Source: Pseudomonas protegens (GTDB lineage: Bacteria > Pseudomonadota > Gammaproteobacteria > Pseudomonadales > Pseudomonadaceae). Taken from it: a stretch of 64,000 nt of DNA. The translations under genes and the position numbers were made by a program. Each line of letters begins with the position of its first letter. Position 1 is the first letter of the stretch. This document shows positions 34,790 through 43,226 of the stretch, in pieces. The stretch lies in NCBI RefSeq assembly GCF_013407925.2, contig NZ_CP060201.1, positions 2,046,001 through 2,110,000 of the forward strand. Direction: 5' to 3'. Under the pieces are notes generated by a model. That model did not search any database. It had not been told where the DNA came from and saw nothing but the letters and a program-made list of their open reading frames with translations.

Positions 34790-36064
34790 ATGCCTTCAAG
34801 ACACTTGCAACGACAATGGATCAACCGCTCCAGCCTATTGTGTGCCTTGATGCTGGCCATTCCGGTAAAGGCCGAACTGCTGGACGACAGCAGCGCGCGC
34901 CTGGATCTGCGCAACTATTACTTCAACCGGGACTATCGCGAAGGCTCCGCGCCCCCCCGTGAAGAATGGGCACAAGGTCTGCTCTTGCGCCTGGACTCGG
35001 GGTTTACCGAGGGCGCCCTGGGTGTCGGTGCCGACGCCATCGGCATGCTCGGCATCAAGCTGGACTCCGCGCCTGGCCGGACCGGCACCGGGCTGCTGAA
35101 GGTGGCGCGCGATGGCCGGGCAGAGGATGACTATTGGAAGCTGGCCCTGGCCGGGAAGCTCAAGGCCAGCAAGACCCTGTTCAAGTTCGGCGCACTGGTG
35201 CCACCGGTGCTGCCAACCTTGAAACCCAACGACGGCCGCCTGTTTCCGCAGGTTTTCGAAGGCGGGCTGCTGACCTCGAATGAAATCGACAACCTGGAGT
35301 TGACCGCCGGGCGCCTGAGCCGGGTCATGCAGCGCAACGCCACGCAGTACACGCCACTGACCTTGAGCCCCTTGAACCGGCGCTTTCAGGGCCAGGGGGC
35401 AACGGCGGATCACTTCGACATGGCGGGCGTCGACTATCGGTTCCACAAGCAATGGCTGGCGCGGGTGCATGTCGCGCAACTGGAGGACATCTACCGCCAG
35501 CAGGTCTTCACCCTGGTCAACAAGAGTCCCTGGGGCGCGGGGACGTTCAGCAGCGATCTGCGCTTGAGCCTGATGAACGACTACGGCAATGCCAAGGGCG
35601 GCAAGATCGACAACCGCGCCCTGCAGGGACTCATTGGCTATGCCTATCAGGGCCACAACCTTGGCCTGGCTTATCAGCGAATGTTGGGAGACACCGGTTA
35701 TGCCAACATCCTGGGCGCCGATGCCAACTTGATCAACTTGTCGGTACTGGGTGACTTCGCCAATGCCAAGGAACGTTCCTGGGCACTTCGTTATGGCTAT
35801 GACTTCGCCAGCTTGGGTTTGCCGGGCCTGAGTATCAACAGCCGCTATATATCCGGCAGCCATGCCGAAATTACCGGCACCCGGAAAGTTGGCAAGTCTT
35901 GGGAACTGGATAATGAACTTCGATATGTCGTGCAACAAGGACCTTTGAAAGATTTAAACGTGCGCCTGCGCAGTGCCGTATATCGCTCCAACTACACCAA
36001 GAACTTCATTCGCGACACTGATGATACGCGGCTGATGCTCAGCTACTCCTGGAATATCAAGTAA
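34790..36064 (+). CDS. OprD-family outer-membrane porin
   Basis: The 424-residue protein has a signal peptide ending near IPVKA and the OprD-family start: ARLDLRNYYFNRDYR, then EEWAQGLLLRLDSGFTEGALGVGADAIG (in part). It ends in strands with LMLSYSWNIK. OprD porins are 18-stranded barrels specific for basic amino acids, peptides or carboxylates; the substrate here cannot be read. It lies 52 bases before a secreted class A phosphatase, so both may act on one exported nutrient. Confidence 0.88.
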   Translation: MPSRHLQRQWINRSSLLCALMLAIPVKAELLDDSSARLDLRNYYFNRDYREGSAPPREEWAQGLLLRLDSGFTEGALGVGADAIGMLGIKLDSAPGRTGTGLLKVARDGRAEDDYWKLALAGKLKASKTLFKFGALVPPVLPTLKPNDGRLFPQVFEGGLLTSNEIDNLELTAGRLSRVMQRNATQYTPLTLSPLNRRFQGQGATADHFDMAGVDYRFHKQWLARVHVAQLEDIYRQQVFTLVNKSPWGAGTFSSDLRLSLMNDYGNAKGGKIDNRALQGLIGYAYQGHNLGLAYQRMLGDTGYANILGADANLINLSVLGDFANAKERSWALRYGYDFASLGLPGLSINSRYISGSHAEITGTRKVGKSWELDNELRYVVQQGPLKDLNVRLRSAVYRSNYTKNFIRDTDDTRLMLSYSWNIK

Positions 36065-36116
36065 CACAACAACAAGAGCCGATATAACGGTTCAACCGCC
36101 CAGAGGTGCTTTCCAC

Positions 36117-36944
36117 ATGCAACGTCTATTGTCGAAAAGTTTGGCCAGCCTGTTGTTTTTAAGCCTGATCAACCCCAGCGAAGCCAAACAAACCACGCCG
36201 ACGGAAACCGTCCCGGAGTTCCGACCGGGCTACTTGATCGGCTATCTGAAACAGCAGGATCTGCCCAATAGCCTGGCGCTGTTACCGCCACCGCCTGCGG
36301 TGGGCACGCCAGCCTTCGCGCTGGACCAGCACATGGCTGAAAAAAGCCAGGCCTTGCGTGGCGGCAAACGCTGGGTCTTGGCCATCAGCGACGCCAACCT
36401 GAAGTTCCCCGCCGCCGCGGAGACGTTTTCCTGCGCCCTGGATGCGCCCATCAGCGAACAGCAAACACCTGCGCTGTACAGACTCTTGCGCCGGACCCTG
36501 ACCGATGCCGGGCTGGCCACCTATGGCGCAAAGCAGCGCTACCAGCGCACCCGGCCCTTCGTCTACAACCAGCAGCCCAGCTGCACCCCGGAAGATGAGG
36601 CCAAGCTGGCCGCGGATGGTTCCTACCCATCGGGCCACAGCGCCATCGGCTGGGCCTGGGCGCTGCTGTTGAGCGAACTGGCCCCCGAGCACGGCAACGC
36701 GCTCTGGGCCCGTGGCCGGGCCTATTCGGAAAGCCGCATGGTGTGCAACGTGCATTGGTACAGCGACGTGCGTGAGGGCCGCGAAATGGGCGCGGCCACC
36801 GTGGCACGCTTGCACACCGACCCGACCTTCCAGGCCGACTTCGCCGTCGCCCGGCAAGAGCTGCTGGCCGTTCGCGCCAAGGGCCTGACCGCCAGCGGCG
36901 ACTGTGCGGCGCAAGCGCAAGCCCTGGCACTGGGCGTCGACTAG
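36117..36944 (+). CDS. Secreted class A acid phosphatase (PAP2 superfamily)
   Basis: A 275-residue periplasmic enzyme with signal peptide (LLFLSLINPSEA) and the full class A signature: K-x6-RP in KQRYQRTRP, PSGH in YPSGHS, and SR-x5-H-x3-D in SRMVCNVHWYSD. It would release phosphate from varied organic monoesters in the periplasm. It is probably co-transcribed with the OprD-type porin. Its TAG stop overlaps the stop of the convergent propeller gene at CTAG (36941-36944). Confidence 0.92.
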   Translation: MQRLLSKSLASLLFLSLINPSEAKQTTPTETVPEFRPGYLIGYLKQQDLPNSLALLPPPPAVGTPAFALDQHMAEKSQALRGGKRWVLAISDANLKFPAAAETFSCALDAPISEQQTPALYRLLRRTLTDAGLATYGAKQRYQRTRPFVYNQQPSCTPEDEAKLAADGSYPSGHSAIGWAWALLLSELAPEHGNALWARGRAYSESRMVCNVHWYSDVREGREMGAATVARLHTDPTFQADFAVARQELLAVRAKGLTASGDCAAQAQALALGVD

Positions 36945-37990
36945 GGCGCCAGGGTGATGACCCTGAAGGTATTGGCGTGAAACAGCGGATCCGGCTTGGG
37001 TTCGGCCGGGCTCGCGGCTGGCTGGGTGAAGTCCATGGCCGCCAGATAGACCCGCCGACTGCGCGGGTCGAACGCCATGTTATAGGCCATGGGCTGGGTA
37101 CTGACGCTGCCCAGGAGCTGGTAGCGGTCGGCATCGAGCTGGGCGATGACGCTGAGGTTGGCGTCCACCCCGCTGGCGATCAGCAAGCGCTGGGCCTGCG
37201 GGTCGTAGGCCAGGGCGTTGACGTCGCGGGTGATCGGCAGGCGGGCCTTCAGCGCACCGCTGTCGCGGTCGAGCACCAGCAGCAGCGGCCGCTCACCGCG
37301 GCAGGCGACGAACAGCCGCCCGCGCTGTTCATCCTGGGCCAGGGCGCTGGGCCGCTGACAGTCGGGATACTGCCAGCGATCCAGGACCTTGAAGCTGCTG
37401 GAGGACAACCGCGCAACGATGCCCTCATCGCGCATTGGCAGAAAGAAACTGCCATCGCCCTTGAGCAGCAAGGGGTCGATCTTCTTCACCGCCAGCTCGT
37501 GGGCCGCGGTGATCCGTTCTTCCTTGGGATCGAACACGAACAGGGTCGAACGATCGGCCCGGCGCCCGCTGACGATGATCACCTGCCCGGTGTGCGGCTC
37601 GTACACCGCGCTATTGAGGTTGCTCTGAGCCACGGCGATGCGTTTGAGCGGCTTGAGTGTGGATAACTCCACCAGCCCCAGGCTGCCGTCGGTATTGAGC
37701 ACCAGCAGGCGGTTGAGTTCGGGCACCGCCACCACGCCGTTGGCCCCCTGCGATTGCTCGACGGTGCGCAGCAGACGCTGCTTGTCGACATCGAACACGC
37801 TCAGGCCGTTTTCCCGCCGGGCCAGGAACAGGTAGGGCCGGGTCGGGTCCAGGGCGATAAAGCCCCAGCTGCTGCCGGTCCCCGGCAACTGCACGTGCTG
37901 CTCGCGGTGGTACAGGCGTTCATCGGCCGGCGCGGCGGCCTGGGCCACGCCGCAAAACGCCAGCAACGCACTCAGGATCAGGGCTCTCAT
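36941..37990 (-). CDS. YncE-like secreted beta-propeller protein
   Basis: The 349-residue protein has a signal peptide (ALILSALLAFCGVAQA) and repeated beta-propeller blades with motifs such as GFIALDPTRPYLFLARR, GVVAVPELNRLLVLNTDG and NALAYDPQAQRLLIASG. It resembles YncE/YVTN-type propellers, whose function is unclear. It follows the siderophore receptor gene with a TGATG overlap, so it is translationally coupled. E. coli yncE likewise neighbours a TonB-dependent receptor gene (yncD). Confidence 0.8.
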   Translation of the reverse strand: MRALILSALLAFCGVAQAAAPADERLYHREQHVQLPGTGSSWGFIALDPTRPYLFLARRENGLSVFDVDKQRLLRTVEQSQGANGVVAVPELNRLLVLNTDGSLGLVELSTLKPLKRIAVAQSNLNSAVYEPHTGQVIIVSGRRADRSTLFVFDPKEERITAAHELAVKKIDPLLLKGDGSFFLPMRDEGIVARLSSSSFKVLDRWQYPDCQRPSALAQDEQRGRLFVACRGERPLLLVLDRDSGALKARLPITRDVNALAYDPQAQRLLIASGVDANLSVIAQLDADRYQLLGSVSTQPMAYNMAFDPRSRRVYLAAMDFTQPAASPAEPKPDPLFHANTFRVITLAP

Positions 37991-40428
37991 CAGAACTCCA
38001 GGGTGCTGGACAAGGACACCTGACGGGCATCCCCCATGGACACGAAGTACTTGCTGGCCGACGAGGTGTAGTAGGTCTTGTCGAACAGGTTCTTCACGTT
38101 GAGCTGGAACTTGACCTTCTGCCCTTCGATCCGGGTGTCGTAGGTGGCGAAGGCATCGGCCACGGTGTAGCCCGGCAGGTCGAAGCTGTTGGGCGCATCC
38201 CCGGCGCGCTGGCCAACATAGCGAGCCCCGGCGCCGACCCGCAGGCGGTCGCCGCCGAGCAGACTGCCGAAGTCGTAGACCGCCGACAGCGAGCCGCTGT
38301 TCTTGGCCACGTTCTGCAGTTGCTTGCCCTTGTACTGGGTGTCCTTGGTCACCTCGGTGTCGGTGTAGGCGTAGCTGCCGATCAGGCTCCACTGATCGCT
38401 GAGCTGCCCGGTCAGGTCCAGTTCCAGGCCCTGGGAATGCACTTCACCGGCGACGCTGGTGACCGTCTCGGTGGCGGTGGCCGTGGACACCAGCACATTG
38501 CGCTTGGTGATGTCGAACAGCGCCGCGCTGGCGGTGATGCGCCCGGGGATGTCGAGCTTGGCGCCCAGCTCCCAGGACTTGGCTTCCTCCGGGGCGATGG
38601 AGCCGTCGAGTACCGCGGTGCCACCGGCCAGTTGGGCGATGCTAGAGTTGGGTTTGAACGACTCGGTGTAGCTGCCGTAGAACGACAGCTGGTCGGTGTA
38701 GCGGTACACCAGCCCGGCGCGGGGCACGAACTTCTGCCCGTTGCTGTCGGTGTTGGCGTGGAACGGCCGGCCCTTGCCGGCGTACTGGTCGTATTCCTGG
38801 AAGCGCCCGCCGCCCACCAGGATCCACTGGTCGGTGAGGTGGATGGCGTCCTGGAAGAACAGCGAGTCGCTGCGCAGCAGGTCGGTCTGATCGCTGTCCG
38901 GGGCGCTGACCGTGGTGCCGGCCACTTCGCGGCCATAGACCGGGTTCAGGTAGTTGAACGTGGTCCGGCTTTTCTGCCGGATCAGGTCGGCGCGGTAGAT
39001 CTTGCGGTATTCGTCGTCCAGGCCGAACACCAGGTCGTGCTGCATGCCGCCCAGCTGCACCTTGCCTTCCAGGCTCACGGTGGCGTAGCGGTCGGTGGTC
39101 AGGGCGCCCTGGGTGCCGTCCATGCTTCGGGTCAGGGTGCCGTTGGCATTCACCGCGGTCAGGCGCACCTGGCTGGCGTCGTAGGTTTCGCGGTTCCAGC
39201 TGTAGCCGAAGTGGGCTTTCCAGTCGTCGCTGAGGTCATGATCGACCTCGAAGCGATACAGGTCCGAGCGCCCTTCCATGTTGTTGAACGGCTCGTCCAG
39301 GCGCCGGGTGGCCGGAATGTTCAGCGGGTGGTTGGTCTTGGGATCGATGGCCGTGCCGCGGTCGAAGGGGGTGAGGAATTCGCGGTGCTCATAGGCCAGC
39401 AGCACCTTGGTGCGCTCGCCGTACCAGGCCAGGGACGGCGCCACCAGGGATTCGCGGTGGGTGCCGAAGTTGCGCCAGTAGTCCTCGTCTTCATGGTCGA
39501 CGATCAAGCGGTAGGCCAGCCCGGAATCACCAATCGGCCCGGTGGTGTCGAGGCTGCCGCCGCTGCCGTTCTTGCCCGAGCCGTAGCTCGAGCCACGCAC
39601 GGTCAGGGCCGTGGACGACTGCAGTTCGGGCTTCTTGCTGACCACGTTGACCACGCCGCCCGGGTCCTGGATGCCATACAGCAGCGACGAGGGGCCCTTG
39701 AGCACTTCCACCCGCTCCGCCGTGGCGTTCAGGGCCCGGCCCTGCACCACCGGCATGCTGTCGCGCATGATCGAGCCGTTGCGGTTGTCGCCGAAGCCGC
39801 GCAGCAGCACCGCGTCCTGGGTGCCACCCAGGGTGTTGGTCTGGGTAATGCCGCTGACATTGGCCAGGGCGTCATCCAGGTTGCGCGGGGTCTGGTCGCG
39901 CAGTACCTGGGCCGGGACCACGTTGATGATCTGCGGGATCTCCTGGTTCAGCGCCTGGGAACGGGCCACCGAGGTACTGGCCGGCGGCTGGTAGCTGGTG
40001 CTGTCGTCAGGCCCTTGGGTGGTGACTTGGGTCGCCTCCAGGTTCAGCCCGGCGTTGCTCGGCAAGGGTTCCAGGACCAGGGTGCGGGCGTCGCTGCGAC
40101 GGTAGCCGAAGCCGGAGTTGCCCAGCAGGCGCTGCAAGGCCTGTTCGGCGCTGAACTGGCCGCTGAGGGCCGGCGCCGTCAGCGCATAAGGCGCTTCATC
40201 GGTGTAGATCACGCTGATCCCGGTGATCCGGGTGAAGTCGCTGAGGGCCTGGGGCAGCGGCTTGGCCGCGATGGAAAAGTTGAACAGCGCGCTGTGCTGT
40301 TCAGCGCCGGCCTGGGCCGCCAAGGCCACGCTCAGCGGCAGCAGCGCCAACCCTGAAACCACCAGCGCCGAAGCGCCGAACCACCGTTTGACCGAAGCGT
40401 TTGCCGCCGATTGTGCCCTGGACTTCAT
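37990..40428 (-). CDS. TonB-dependent siderophore receptor with N-terminal signalling domain
   Basis: This 812-residue outer-membrane receptor has a signal peptide, a secretin/TonB short N-terminal (STN) domain at about 50-105 (FNFSIAAKPLPQALSDFTRI, YTDEAPYALTAPALSGQFSAEQAL in part), a plug (LRDQTPRNLDDALANVSGIT in part, SLLYGIQDPGGVVNVVSKKP) and a 22-strand barrel ending in LEF. STN domains pass a signal to a FecR-type anti-sigma factor, yet no fecIR pair is adjacent. The start at 40428 is preferred to 40485. A Fur-box-like palindrome lies 32 bases upstream. The ferric siderophore is unknown. Confidence 0.9.
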   Translation of the reverse strand: MKSRAQSAANASVKRWFGASALVVSGLALLPLSVALAAQAGAEQHSALFNFSIAAKPLPQALSDFTRITGISVIYTDEAPYALTAPALSGQFSAEQALQRLLGNSGFGYRRSDARTLVLEPLPSNAGLNLEATQVTTQGPDDSTSYQPPASTSVARSQALNQEIPQIINVVPAQVLRDQTPRNLDDALANVSGITQTNTLGGTQDAVLLRGFGDNRNGSIMRDSMPVVQGRALNATAERVEVLKGPSSLLYGIQDPGGVVNVVSKKPELQSSTALTVRGSSYGSGKNGSGGSLDTTGPIGDSGLAYRLIVDHEDEDYWRNFGTHRESLVAPSLAWYGERTKVLLAYEHREFLTPFDRGTAIDPKTNHPLNIPATRRLDEPFNNMEGRSDLYRFEVDHDLSDDWKAHFGYSWNRETYDASQVRLTAVNANGTLTRSMDGTQGALTTDRYATVSLEGKVQLGGMQHDLVFGLDDEYRKIYRADLIRQKSRTTFNYLNPVYGREVAGTTVSAPDSDQTDLLRSDSLFFQDAIHLTDQWILVGGGRFQEYDQYAGKGRPFHANTDSNGQKFVPRAGLVYRYTDQLSFYGSYTESFKPNSSIAQLAGGTAVLDGSIAPEEAKSWELGAKLDIPGRITASAALFDITKRNVLVSTATATETVTSVAGEVHSQGLELDLTGQLSDQWSLIGSYAYTDTEVTKDTQYKGKQLQNVAKNSGSLSAVYDFGSLLGGDRLRVGAGARYVGQRAGDAPNSFDLPGYTVADAFATYDTRIEGQKVKFQLNVKNLFDKTYYTSSASKYFVSMGDARQVSLSSTLEF

Positions 40429-40459
40429 GCTTGAGACTCGCGTGTAAAAAAGCCGTGAA

Positions 40460-40474
40460 TGCGAATTAGTCGCA
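40460..40474 (-). promoter_or_regulatory. Fur-box-like palindrome upstream of the siderophore receptor
   Basis: TGCGAATTAGTCGCA is an imperfect palindrome within an AT-rich stretch 32-46 bases before the receptor start, a common position for Fur repression. The match to the 19-base Fur consensus is partial. Confidence 0.4.
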
Positions 40475-40570
40475 CTTTCAAGCACTACACGTAGCTCGAA
40501 CGCAAAGACCTCACCGGTTTTTTGAAAATATTTTCACGACGGCAACAACGCTCCCCGGCCGATGCCTTCC

Positions 40571-40690
40571 CTGTAGCCGCTGCCGCGGGCTGCTCGCGGC
40601 GGCCTTGAGGTCGCTGGAGGTTGGGCGGGAGGCCGTCAAGCAAGGTCCTGCGGACCTTTTCGCAGCCTCGCAGGCTCGGCAGCGGCTACA
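40571..40690. repeat. REP pair upstream of the siderophore receptor
   Basis: CTGTAGCCGCTGCCGCGGGC at the left and CTCGCAGGCTCGGCAGCGGC at the right, inverted with a central AGGTCCTGCGGACCT hairpin. It separates the nucleotidase gene from the receptor promoter. Confidence 0.88.
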
Positions 40691-40711
40691 AGGGTCGCCA
40701 AGCTTCTGTCG

Positions 40712-42415
40712 TCAGTTGAGGCGCTGGATGCGTCCGGCGCTGGTGCTGGAGCCCACCGGCTGGCCCCGCTGGTCCATGGCCTTGAGGTACTGCAGCATCG
40801 CGTCCAGATCGCTGACCCCGAGGTCGCTACGGTTGCGGCCACTCTTGAACAGGCTGAAGCGGTCGCCGCCATCGGCCAGAAAACCGTTCATCACCAGCCG
40901 GTAGTTGCCGTCGGCCCGTAGCGGTTGGCCGTTGAGGCGCAGGCTGCCGGGCACCACGCGGCTGTCCAGCGGACGCTTGGCGTCCCAGCGGTAGCTGAAG
41001 CCCCGGGACACTTGCAGGATGTTGGCATCCTCAGCGCCCTTCCATTGCTGGTTGAGCACCTGTTCGATCTGCCGCCCCGTGAGGTCGAAGGCGATCAGGT
41101 TGTTGTTGAACGGCTGCAGGGTCGCCAATTGCCCGTAGTTGACCTGAGTCTGCCCGGGCTCCAGGGCCAGGTCGCTGCGAATGCCGCCGGTGTTCATGAA
41201 GGCGATCTGTGCGCCATTGGCCCGGCCACCGGCCAGATGGGCGTCGGCGATCAGGTCGCCGATGGGCATTTCCCCGGCGGCATCGGCGCGCCGGGCAATC
41301 GGCGAGGCGGCAATCGCGCCCACCGGTTTGAGCAGCACCTGATTGCTGCGGGCCTCGACCTCCTGTTGCAGCCGCGCCAGGGCCGGGTCCTGTGGATAAC
41401 GGGCCGGATCGGCCAGCAGGTTGACCGCCTGGATACTCGCCACCCGGTGCTGGCCCGGGGTCACTTGCAGGGTCAGGTGGGTCAACAGGTGGCCGTAGGC
41501 ATTGCCCTGGGTCACCAGCAGTGGCCCGACCTTGCACAGGTAGCCCTGGTGCGAGTGGGCGCTGATCAGCACGTCCACCGCCGGGTCCAGGCGCTTGGCC
41601 ACGTCGACGATGTCGCCGCCCAGTTGCGAGCAGTCCGGCTTGTCGAACGGCTCCGGGGTCGCGCCGCCCTGGTGCACCACGGCAACGATGGCGTTGACGC
41701 CCTGGGCATTGAGCTCGGGAATCAGCCGGTTGATGGAGTCGGCTTCATCGGCCACCTGCAAACCGCGCATGCCCTTGGCGCTGACCACCGAGGCCACGTC
41801 CCGCAGTACCGCGCCGACGAAGGCCACCTTGACCCCGCGCACCTCTTCGATGCGGTAGGCCGGCAACAGCGGCCGGCCGGTGTCGCTGTCCAGCAGGTTG
41901 GCCGCCAGGTAGGGGAAGCCGCTGCCGGGGTAGTTCGGGCGGAACTGGCAGGCCTTGTCCGGTCGGGGCGACTGGCAGCCGCCATTGAGCTGGCGCAGGA
42001 ACTCGGCCTTGCCGTTGTCCAGTTCGTGGTTGCCGATGGCGCTGAGCTTCATGTGCATGTGGCGCAGGGCTTCCAGGGTCGGCTCGTCGGCCCACATGGC
42101 CGACAGCGGCGGGCTGCCGCCCACCAGATCGCCGGCGCCGATGAACAGCAACTGCGGGTCTTGCTGGCGCAGCTGGGTGAGCATGCCGCCGAGGGTGGCG
42201 ATGCCGCCGGCCGCAAGCTTGCGCACCCCGCCCGGGGCCTGCGGGTCCTTGTAGCTGAAGGGGTTGGCTTGCAGGTAGCCGTGCAAATCGTTGATGGCGA
42301 CGATGTTCACCGCCACCGGTTGCGGTTCGCGCGGCAGTGAGCTGCAACCGGCCAGGGCGACCAGGGCCAGGGTCAGTGCACCCAGCAGCCGGGGCATGGG
42401 ACGAAGACGGGACAT
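40712..42415 (-). CDS. Lipoprotein bifunctional metallophosphoesterase / 5'-nucleotidase
   Basis: A 567-residue UshA-type enzyme tethered by a lipoprotein signal (LALVALAGCSS). The N-terminal metallophosphoesterase shows NIVAINDLHG, GAGDLVGG, IGNHELDNG and ISAHSHQGY; the C-terminal 5'-nucleotidase domain shows NTGGIRSDL and LRADGNYRLVMNGFLADGGD (in part). It would strip phosphate from nucleotides or other monoesters at the periplasmic or surface face. The ATG at 42415 has AAGG nine bases upstream. It is the last gene of the exbD-tonB-receptor-exbB operon, 138 bases after exbB. Confidence 0.9.
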   Translation of the reverse strand: MSRLRPMPRLLGALTLALVALAGCSSLPREPQPVAVNIVAINDLHGYLQANPFSYKDPQAPGGVRKLAAGGIATLGGMLTQLRQQDPQLLFIGAGDLVGGSPPLSAMWADEPTLEALRHMHMKLSAIGNHELDNGKAEFLRQLNGGCQSPRPDKACQFRPNYPGSGFPYLAANLLDSDTGRPLLPAYRIEEVRGVKVAFVGAVLRDVASVVSAKGMRGLQVADEADSINRLIPELNAQGVNAIVAVVHQGGATPEPFDKPDCSQLGGDIVDVAKRLDPAVDVLISAHSHQGYLCKVGPLLVTQGNAYGHLLTHLTLQVTPGQHRVASIQAVNLLADPARYPQDPALARLQQEVEARSNQVLLKPVGAIAASPIARRADAAGEMPIGDLIADAHLAGGRANGAQIAFMNTGGIRSDLALEPGQTQVNYGQLATLQPFNNNLIAFDLTGRQIEQVLNQQWKGAEDANILQVSRGFSYRWDAKRPLDSRVVPGSLRLNGQPLRADGNYRLVMNGFLADGGDRFSLFKSGRNRSDLGVSDLDAMLQYLKAMDQRGQPVGSSTSAGRIQRLN

Positions 42416-42513
42416 GAAAGACATCCTTGGCAGATCAGCGAAAAAAAAGCCGCTGGCACAGGCCTGGATCAGGCGCAGAAGAGCGCTGGGGAACAGCGCC
42501 GGCTTCGTCGTCG

Positions 42514-42540
42514 ATCGCAGCCTGGGGCAGCGGCCACAGG
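42514..42540. repeat. Degenerate half REP between exbB and the nucleotidase gene
   Basis: ATCGCAGCCTGGGGCAGCGG followed by CCACAGG resembles one end of the family-B REP (TCGCAGCCTGCGGCAGCGGC) with several changes. No mirror copy is visible within 100 bases. Confidence 0.45.
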
Positions 42541-42553
42541 TCACTTCAGGTCA

Positions 42554-43198
42554 TCAGGCCGGTTGCAGGTTGCCCTGGATCGTGGCTGCGGGCGCGGGGG
42601 CCTTCAGCGCGGTGCCCATGCCGGCGCGCAGCAGCAGGATCTTCAGGTGGTCGGTGATGCGCTCGACCCGGTCCTGGAAGTGGTTGTGAAAGATCATGCT
42701 GCCCAGGGCGATGGCGATCCCCAGGGCGGTGGCGTAGAGCGCGGTGCCGATGCCCTTGGACACTTCGCCCGGGTCGCTGACGCCGGTCTCGGCCAGGGCC
42801 TTGAAGGTGTCGATGATCCCCAGGATGGTGCCCAAGAGGCCCAGCAGGGGCGCGGCGGTGACCACGGTTTCCAGCAGCCACAGGCCATGCATCAGCTTGC
42901 TGCGGGTGGCAATGTAGATCGACTCGCTGAGGTCTTCCAGGTCCTTGTGGCTGGCCAGCCCCTGCTTGTGGGCGAACAGCTCGGCGACCATCTCCAGGGG
43001 CAGGCTGTTGCGCTGGCGCAGCTCGGCGGGCAAGTCGTCGACGCTGTGCATCTTCGGGTTGAGCACGTTCTCCAGTTTCTTCGCCTGACGCAGGCTGAAG
43101 CTGAAGTAGATGCCCCGCTCCACGGCGATAAAGGCGGCAATCGCGGCGGCGCCGTACATGGTGTAGAAGGTGATGTCGTGCAGCAGATTCATGTCCAT
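42554..43198 (-). CDS. exbB: MotA/TolQ/ExbB proton channel protein
   Basis: This 214-residue inner-membrane protein is the ExbB-type energiser that uses proton flow to drive TonB. One N-terminal helix (ITFYTMYGAAAIAAFIAVER) and the conserved C-terminal pair (LLETVVTAAPLLGLLGTILG in part, GIGTALYATALGIAIALGSMI in part) are present. The ATG at 43198 has GAGGA seven bases upstream; an ATG two codons earlier is possible. It lies 28 bases after the TonB-dependent receptor, an unusual place, since exbB normally precedes exbD. Confidence 0.9.
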   Translation of the reverse strand: MDMNLLHDITFYTMYGAAAIAAFIAVERGIYFSFSLRQAKKLENVLNPKMHSVDDLPAELRQRNSLPLEMVAELFAHKQGLASHKDLEDLSESIYIATRSKLMHGLWLLETVVTAAPLLGLLGTILGIIDTFKALAETGVSDPGEVSKGIGTALYATALGIAIALGSMIFHNHFQDRVERITDHLKILLLRAGMGTALKAPAPAATIQGNLQPA

Positions 43199-43226
43199 CG
43201 TCATTTCCTCTTGGGCCCGAAGGGCA

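Noticed and set aside
37990..38392. Extension of the propeller gene upstream to a 483-residue frame
   Set aside because: The extension lies inside the receptor gene in another frame. The ATG at 37990 directly precedes a clear signal peptide.
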